A stretch of 9,622 bases of DNA from DASYYE01 sp035946955 (lineage in GTDB: Bacteria > Actinomycetota > Actinomycetes > Streptosporangiales > Streptosporangiaceae): NCBI GenBank assembly GCA_035946955.1, contig DASYYE010000053.1, positions 1 through 9,622 of the forward strand, written 5' to 3'. The notes below the pieces were generated by a model. The model was not told the origin of the DNA. It did no database searches and was given only the letters and a program-made list of their open reading frames with translations. Every line of letters begins with the position of its first letter. Positions within the stretch are counted from its first letter, which is position 1. Position numbers and translations under genes: made by a program. Positions 6,101 to 9,622 of this stretch are shown in pieces.

Positions 6101-7543
6101 TCAGTAGGCGCGGCCGAAGATGACCCGCTTGCCGTAGGCCGACGGCAAGCCGCAGTGCACACATAGACCCGTCTCCGGCGGCCCAGCCAGCGGTATGCAG
6201 CGGGGTGTCGCGGCGGTCTTGGCTTTGATGTCGTCTTCGCAGGACGGCTGGCCGCAGTGGAAAGCCAGCGCCCACCCGCCTGACACCGCTGCCACAAAGC
6301 TGTCCCAGTCGTCGACCGTGGCCGTGTGCTGGTCGCGGAACTCGGTGGCGCGCCGCAGCAGGAACGCCTGGAAGTCTTCCAGCACGGCGCTCAGCACAGT
6401 GGGCGCGTCGGCGAGGCTGACCTGCTCCTTGCCCTCACCGCCGAGGCGGCGGACCATCACCGCGGACCCGGACTCCAGGTCGCGTGGCCCGAGTTCCAGC
6501 CGCAGCGGCACACCGCGCAGTTCCCAGTCGTTGAACTTGAAGCCCGGCGAGAGCTGGGTGCGCTCGTCCACGTGGACGCGGATCCCGGCGTCCTTGAGGC
6601 GGGCGGCGAGTGCCTGCGCGGCGGGCGCGACGGTGTCCCATTGCTCGCCGCGGCCGATCGGCACGATGACCACCTGGTAGGGCGCGAGCCGCGGCGGCAG
6701 CACCAGTCCCTTGTCGTCGCCGTGGGTCATGATGACCCCGCCGATCATCCGTGTTGACAAGCCCCAGGAGGTGGTGTGGCACAGCTCCTGGCGCCCTGAC
6801 TCACCCGTGTAGACGATGTCGAAGGCCTTGGCGAAGTTGGTGCCCATGTAGTGCGAGGTGCCGGCCTGCAGAGCCTTGCCATCGCGCATCATGCCCTCGA
6901 TCGTGAAGGTGCGCGCCGCGCCAGCGAACCGCTCGCCCGGTGTCTTTTCGCCCTCCACCACCGGTATTGCCGCGATGTCACAGGCAACCTGGGCGTAGAG
7001 ACCCAGGGCGAGCATGGTCTCGCGCATCGCGTCGGCCTCATCCGCGTGCGCGGTGTGGCCTTCCTGCCAAAGGAACTCGGTGGTCCGCAGGAACATCCGG
7101 GGCCGCAGTTCCCAGCGCACCACGTTCGCCCACTGGTTGAGTAGCAGCGGCAGGTCGCGGTGGGAAGAGATCCACTTGGCCATCATCTCCCCGATGATGG
7201 TCTCCGACGTGGGCCGCACGATCAGCGGCTCTTCCAGCTCCTTGCCGCCGGCGTGGGTGACGACCGCGAGTTCCGGGGAGAAGCCCTCCACGTGCTGGGC
7301 CTCGCGCCGCAGGTAGGACTCGGGAATCAGCAGCGGGAAGTAGGCGTTCTCGTGCCCGGTGTCCTTGATCCGCTGGTCGAGGTCGGACTGCAGCAACTCC
7401 CATATCCGGTACCCGTACGGTCGGATGACCATGGTCCCCTTGGCGGGCCCGCGGTCCACGAGTTGCGCCTTGATGACGAGCTCGTTGTACCAGGCCGAGA
7501 AGTCCTCACTCTGCGGGGTCACTCCGTGGTCGCTGCGTTGCAT
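6101..7543 (-). CDS. proS: Prolyl-tRNA synthetase, archaeal/eukaryote type (ProS type 3)
   Basis: 480 aa, class II synthetase that charges tRNA-Pro with proline in the cytoplasm. The N-terminus (EDFSAWYNELVIKAQLVD, then GTMVIRPYGYRIWELLQ) is that of the short archaeal/eukaryote form, not the long bacterial form with its inserted editing domain. Active-site elements are intact: VRPTSETIIGEMMAKW (109-124), the motif 2 region FLRTTEFLWQEGHTAH (151-166), GTSHYMGTNF (228-237), and the motif 3 region MTHGDDKGLVLPPRLAP (272-288). An anticodon-binding domain follows at about 289-395. The C-terminal domain keeps C430, C435, C461 and C464 (CX4C...CX2C), the zinc site known from this type, and the protein ends in the family's terminal tyrosine (FGRAY). 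The start is the ATG at 7543. There is no Shine-Dalgarno sequence, but a -10-like TATCCT sits at -12 to -7, so the mRNA may be leaderless. A GTG at codon 8 is a weaker alternative. Confidence 0.97.
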   Translation of the reverse strand: MQRSDHGVTPQSEDFSAWYNELVIKAQLVDRGPAKGTMVIRPYGYRIWELLQSDLDQRIKDTGHENAYFPLLIPESYLRREAQHVEGFSPELAVVTHAGGKELEEPLIVRPTSETIIGEMMAKWISSHRDLPLLLNQWANVVRWELRPRMFLRTTEFLWQEGHTAHADEADAMRETMLALGLYAQVACDIAAIPVVEGEKTPGERFAGAARTFTIEGMMRDGKALQAGTSHYMGTNFAKAFDIVYTGESGRQELCHTTSWGLSTRMIGGVIMTHGDDKGLVLPPRLAPYQVVIVPIGRGEQWDTVAPAAQALAARLKDAGIRVHVDERTQLSPGFKFNDWELRGVPLRLELGPRDLESGSAVMVRRLGGEGKEQVSLADAPTVLSAVLEDFQAFLLRRATEFRDQHTATVDDWDSFVAAVSGGWALAFHCGQPSCEDDIKAKTAATPRCIPLAGPPETGLCVHCGLPSAYGKRVIFGRAY

Positions 7544-7549
7544 GCGGAG

Positions 7550-7555
7550 AGGATA
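7550..7555 (-). promoter_or_regulatory. Candidate -10 box for a leaderless proS transcript
   Basis: TATCCT on the minus strand spans -12 to -7 of the proS ATG, placing the transcript start on the initiation codon. No Shine-Dalgarno-like sequence precedes the ATG. The -35 region is poor: TTGGCG lies too far upstream, with a spacer of about 23 bases. Confidence 0.5.
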
Positions 7556-7575
7556 TCCCGGTCAGGGACGATGCC

Positions 7576-7596
7576 CACCGCCAATTACCGGCGGTG
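7576..7596 (-). terminator. Short hairpin between the 263-aa protein gene and proS
   Basis: Arms 7576-7582 (CACCGCC) and 7590-7596 (GGCGGTG) pair over 7 bp around a 7-base A/T-rich loop, directly after the upstream gene's TGA. It could be a weak terminator for that gene, or it could affect the -35 region of the proposed proS promoter. No U-tract. Confidence 0.5.
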
Positions 7597-7598
7597 CC

Positions 7599-8390
7599 TC
7601 AGGGTATGCCCTGGTCCCTGGCCGCGGCGCGGCGCCGGAGGTCAGCGCGGACGTCCTGGCCCAGCCGGTGGGTCTCCCGGCGGTTGAGCACCGCACCGGC
7701 CAGGGAGCCCGTGAGCAGCGGCCCCAGTGAGAACACACTCCTGCCGGCGCGGGCGGCGAGCCGGCGCCGGAGCAGGCGCGCCAGCGGCGACCCCGCAGCG
7801 ACCACCAGCCCACCTGGGGCCAGGATCACCGCGCGGCGCTGTGCCCACGCCCCGAGGTATGCGGTCATCCGGTCGACCGCACTGCCGGGTGCGGGCATCC
7901 CGTAGACCTCGTGCAGCTCCGCGATCAGTTTGACTTCGATCCCCACCAGCGCCAGTGTTTCGGCCGCGATCTCGGCCGGGAATGCGGGCAGCACCGGCAG
8001 CGTCGCCCATGCCCCCACCGTCCCGCCGACCGCCGCGGACGCCCGGCCAGCCCGCTCGATGAGCAGGTCAGCGAGGTCCTCGGTCCACATGCCGGGGAAC
8101 TGCTCCTGCAGCGTCGCCCGGTCGCGCACCCGCAGCCGCAGCACCATCGCCTGCGCCTGTGAGACCAGCCAGCCTGAGCCAAGGCCCACACCTCGGCCGG
8201 CCGCACGCGTCCCGCGTCCCGCGGCCTGCGCCCGAGAGCGGGCCGCCACCCGCAGGGACTTCGCCAGCCGCCGCCTATCTTGCTCGTACGGTGCCTCGCT
8301 GACCTCGCTCGCGAACTCGGCGGTCCGCTCCGCGAGCGCACCGGCATTGGGCCGCGACCCGCTCCTGCGCCGTTTCCACATCCTGGCCAT
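7599..8390 (-). CDS. Ala/Arg/Gly-rich possible membrane-associated protein, perhaps EcsC-like
   Basis: 263 aa. I do not recognise it with certainty. The first ~70 residues are basic and low in complexity (MARMWKRRRSGSRP; ARSRAQAAGRGTRAAGRGVG) and look cytoplasmic. A central region holds two hydrophobic Ala/Gly-rich stretches, about 113-137 (RAGRASAAVGGTVGAWATLP) and 139-160, closed by LIAELHEVYGMP. A layout of this kind, with a small-residue helix pair followed by an I-x-x-(I/L)-x-x-x-YG segment, recalls EcsC-family proteins, but the match is from memory and weak. Further hydrophobic stretches are at about 187-203 and 219-236, before an arginine-rich tail. It sits 27 bases after the VOC gene on the same strand and is probably co-transcribed. 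The start is the ATG at 8390, with only a partial Shine-Dalgarno (AGAAG) upstream. Confidence 0.82.
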   Translation of the reverse strand: MARMWKRRRSGSRPNAGALAERTAEFASEVSEAPYEQDRRRLAKSLRVAARSRAQAAGRGTRAAGRGVGLGSGWLVSQAQAMVLRLRVRDRATLQEQFPGMWTEDLADLLIERAGRASAAVGGTVGAWATLPVLPAFPAEIAAETLALVGIEVKLIAELHEVYGMPAPGSAVDRMTAYLGAWAQRRAVILAPGGLVVAAGSPLARLLRRRLAARAGRSVFSLGPLLTGSLAGAVLNRRETHRLGQDVRADLRRRAAARDQGIP

Positions 8391-8417
8391 GACTTGCTTC
8401 TACCCGTGTCCGGGCGC

Positions 8418-8810
8418 TCAAGCGGTGGGACCGTCCGGCGGCCGCAGCACACAGAACTCATTGCCGTCCGGGTCGGCGAGGATGTGCCACTGCCAGCCAT
8501 CTTCGGTGACCGGCTGGTTGGTGAGCAATGTCGCGCCGAGGCCCGCCACCCTGGTCACCTCGGCATCCAGGTCAGCCGTGCGCAGGTCGAGGTGCACGCG
8601 GTTCTTTCCCTGCTTGGGGTCCGGCACGCACTGCAGGAGCACCTCGATGCCTGTTCCGTCAGCCGGATGCAGGCTCTGGTAAGGGCCACCGGCCGCGCTG
8701 GCGGTGTATCCGAGGACCTGTCCCCAGAACCTCGCCGAGCGGTCCAGGTCGGAGCAGTCGATCACGATGACCAGTTCGCCGTTGCGGTAGGTCTGCGGTA
8801 CCCAGTGCAT
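8418..8810 (-). CDS. VOC-superfamily (glyoxalase/bleomycin-resistance fold) protein
   Basis: 130 aa from the ATG at 8810, the normal size for a single-chain VOC protein. Two beta-alpha-beta-beta-beta repeats are visible. The first runs from ELVIVIDCSDLDRSARFWGQ to IEVLLQCVPDP, with LGY after the helix. The second runs from NRVHLDLRTADLDAEVTRVAG to WHILADPDGNEFCVLRPP. H73 and E118 stand at the usual metal-ligand positions. Known members include glyoxalases, extradiol dioxygenases and antibiotic-binding proteins; this actinobacterial subtype is usually of unknown substrate. The frame extends upstream to a TTG at 8840 with a GTG at 8834, but the ATG gives a family-like N-terminus. A weak -10-like GACCAT lies at -12 to -7 of that ATG. 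It is 35 bases after the response regulator stop and may share its transcript. Confidence 0.9.
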   Translation of the reverse strand: MHWVPQTYRNGELVIVIDCSDLDRSARFWGQVLGYTASAAGGPYQSLHPADGTGIEVLLQCVPDPKQGKNRVHLDLRTADLDAEVTRVAGLGATLLTNQPVTEDGWQWHILADPDGNEFCVLRPPDGPTA

Positions 8811-8845
8811 GGTCCTATGGTCGCGCGGGCCCACTACCAACCGGG

Positions 8846-9514
8846 TCAGCCGGTGTGGCGCGCCTTCACCAGGCCTGTCTCATAGGCCAGGACCACCGCC
8901 TGGACGCGGTCGCGCAGGTCCAGTTTGGCCAGCACCCGGCCGACGTGTGTCTTCACCGTGGCCTCGGACACGAACAGCCGGTCCGCGATCTCGGTGTTGG
9001 TCAGGCCCTGCGCCACGTGGGCGAGTACCTCCCGCTCCCGTACGGTGAGGCATGCCAGGTCCGGGGGTGCTGGCCCGTCGCCAGCCGGGAACAGCGGCGC
9101 GAACCGGTCGATCAGCCGCCGGGTGGTGGACGGGGCGACGACCGCGTCCCCGGAGTGCACCGCCCTGATGGCGAAGAGCAGCTCCTCCGGCGGCACGTCC
9201 TTGAGCAGGAACCCGCTGGCGCCCGCCTTGAGGGCGGCATAGGCGTACTCGTCGAGGTCGAACGTGGTCAGCATGAGCACCCTGGGTCGCTCACCCGCCT
9301 GGCAGACCTGGCGGGTAGCCTCGATCCCGTCCAGCCGCGGCATCCGGACGTCCATGACCACTACGTCCGCGGTCACGCTGCGCAGCAGCCGCAGGGCGGC
9401 CTCCCCGTCACCGGCCTCGCCCACGACGGTCATGTCCGGCTGGGCGTCCAGCACCATCCGGAACCCGGTGCGCACAAGTTCCTGGTCATCGACCAGCATG
9501 ATCCGGATGCTCAC
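8846..9514 (-). CDS. Two-component response regulator, NarL/FixJ (LuxR-type HTH) family
   Basis: 222 aa, a full-length two-domain regulator. The receiver domain (about 1-118) has the acidic pair D9-D10, the phosphoacceptor D55 in VVVMDVRMPRLDG, T83/T84 after the fourth strand and K105 in GFLLKDVPPEEL. The output domain (about 154-215) has LTVREREVLAHVAQGLTNTE, then IADRLFVSEATVKTHVGRVL, the LuxR-type helix-turn-helix. Phosphorylation by a partner sensor kinase should promote dimerisation and DNA binding. The regulated genes are not evident here. The start is a GTG at 9514 (GTGAGC). The partner kinase is normally encoded directly upstream, which is where the window ends. A frame open from the window edge ends in a TGA that overlaps this GTG by four bases, which would suit translational coupling. 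Confidence 0.96.
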   Translation of the reverse strand: MSIRIMLVDDQELVRTGFRMVLDAQPDMTVVGEAGDGEAALRLLRSVTADVVVMDVRMPRLDGIEATRQVCQAGERPRVLMLTTFDLDEYAYAALKAGASGFLLKDVPPEELLFAIRAVHSGDAVVAPSTTRRLIDRFAPLFPAGDGPAPPDLACLTVREREVLAHVAQGLTNTEIADRLFVSEATVKTHVGRVLAKLDLRDRVQAVVLAYETGLVKARHTG

Positions 9515-9622
9515 GCCCTGCTAACCCCGCTCGTCTCCGGGCGCCTGAGGGCGCCGCCTTCCCTCGTCGCTCGTCGCTTCGCTCCTCGCTCCTCAGTCCA
9601 GGCGGCACCGCGCCCCTTCGGC
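9515..9622 (-). other. Window edge: possible 3' end of the partner kinase gene, with hairpins
   Basis: Two minus-strand readings are possible. One frame, open from the edge, stops at TGA 9595-9593 after ...RCRLD. Another runs on and ends at TGA 9513-9511, overlapping the regulator's GTG. Its last ~25 residues would be encoded by the purine-rich repeat and are Arg/Glu-rich and low in complexity, which favours the earlier stop. A 6-bp hairpin with a 4-base loop lies at 9540-9555 (GGCGCC arms). Arms 9550-9558 and 9601-9609 pair over 9 positions (one wobble) and enclose the repeat. The kinase itself is inferred only from context. Confidence 0.3.
9561..9596 (-). repeat. Degenerate purine-rich tandem repeat
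   Basis: On the minus strand, units read GAGGAGC, GAGGAGC, GAAGC, GACGAGC, GACGAGG, a near-tandem heptamer with one shortened unit. It is strongly strand-asymmetric (purines on the minus strand) and lies about 50-80 bases upstream of the response regulator start. It may be non-coding, or the end of the upstream gene. Confidence 0.6.

Noticed and set aside
1..9622. CRISPR arrays, tRNA or rRNA genes, prophage or defence genes
   Set aside because: I saw no regularly spaced direct repeats, no tRNA-like cloverleaf and no gene product of those kinds on either strand.

Overview
The window is very GC-rich, with strong G/C preference at third codon positions, GTG starts, hairpin terminators lacking U-tracts, an F420-type oxidoreductase and a NarL-type response regulator. 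Together these indicate a high-GC actinomycete chromosome. I cannot name the genus. No transposase, integrase, tRNA, rRNA, CRISPR array or phage gene is visible, and no defence or biosynthetic cluster is evident.

Layout. (1) Positions 1-526 (+) are the 3' end of a large secreted protein with an anchor-D/ASH-like beta-sandwich tail and a C-terminal discoidin (F5/8C, CBM32-like) domain. A perfect 16-bp hairpin follows. (2) Positions 605-1843 (-) hold a GNAT acetyltransferase followed by a Ddn-family F420-dependent oxidoreductase. (3) Positions 2041-3852 (+) encode a secreted PNGase A-family glycoamidase, and a 13-bp hairpin follows. (4) Positions 3906-5921 (+) carry a palindrome, a TTGACA-type promoter and a 602-aa secreted, cysteine-rich protein of unknown function. 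Two strong hairpins follow. (5) Positions 6101-9514 (-) are a co-directional block. In transcription order it holds a NarL/LuxR response regulator, a VOC-fold protein, an Ala/Gly/Arg-rich possible membrane protein and an archaeal/eukaryote-type prolyl-tRNA synthetase. (6) Positions 9515-9622 contain a purine-rich degenerate repeat with inverted flanks, where the partner histidine kinase gene would be expected to end.

How the genes fit together. The three plus-strand genes all encode exported or probably exported proteins. One is a glycan-binding type, one an N-glycan-releasing type, and one an unknown disulfide-rich type. A shared extracellular role on glycoproteins is plausible, but only by inference. 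The last two appear to be separate transcription units, each closed by its own hairpin. The minus-strand genes look like ordinary cellular functions.

The points most worth a second look are the unrecognised cysteine-rich secreted protein, the bacterial PNGase A, the archaeal-type ProRS with intact zinc cysteines, two genes with leaderless-promoter geometry, and an A/T-armed palindrome that does not fit an intrinsic terminator. I found no clear evidence of a wholly new multi-gene system.
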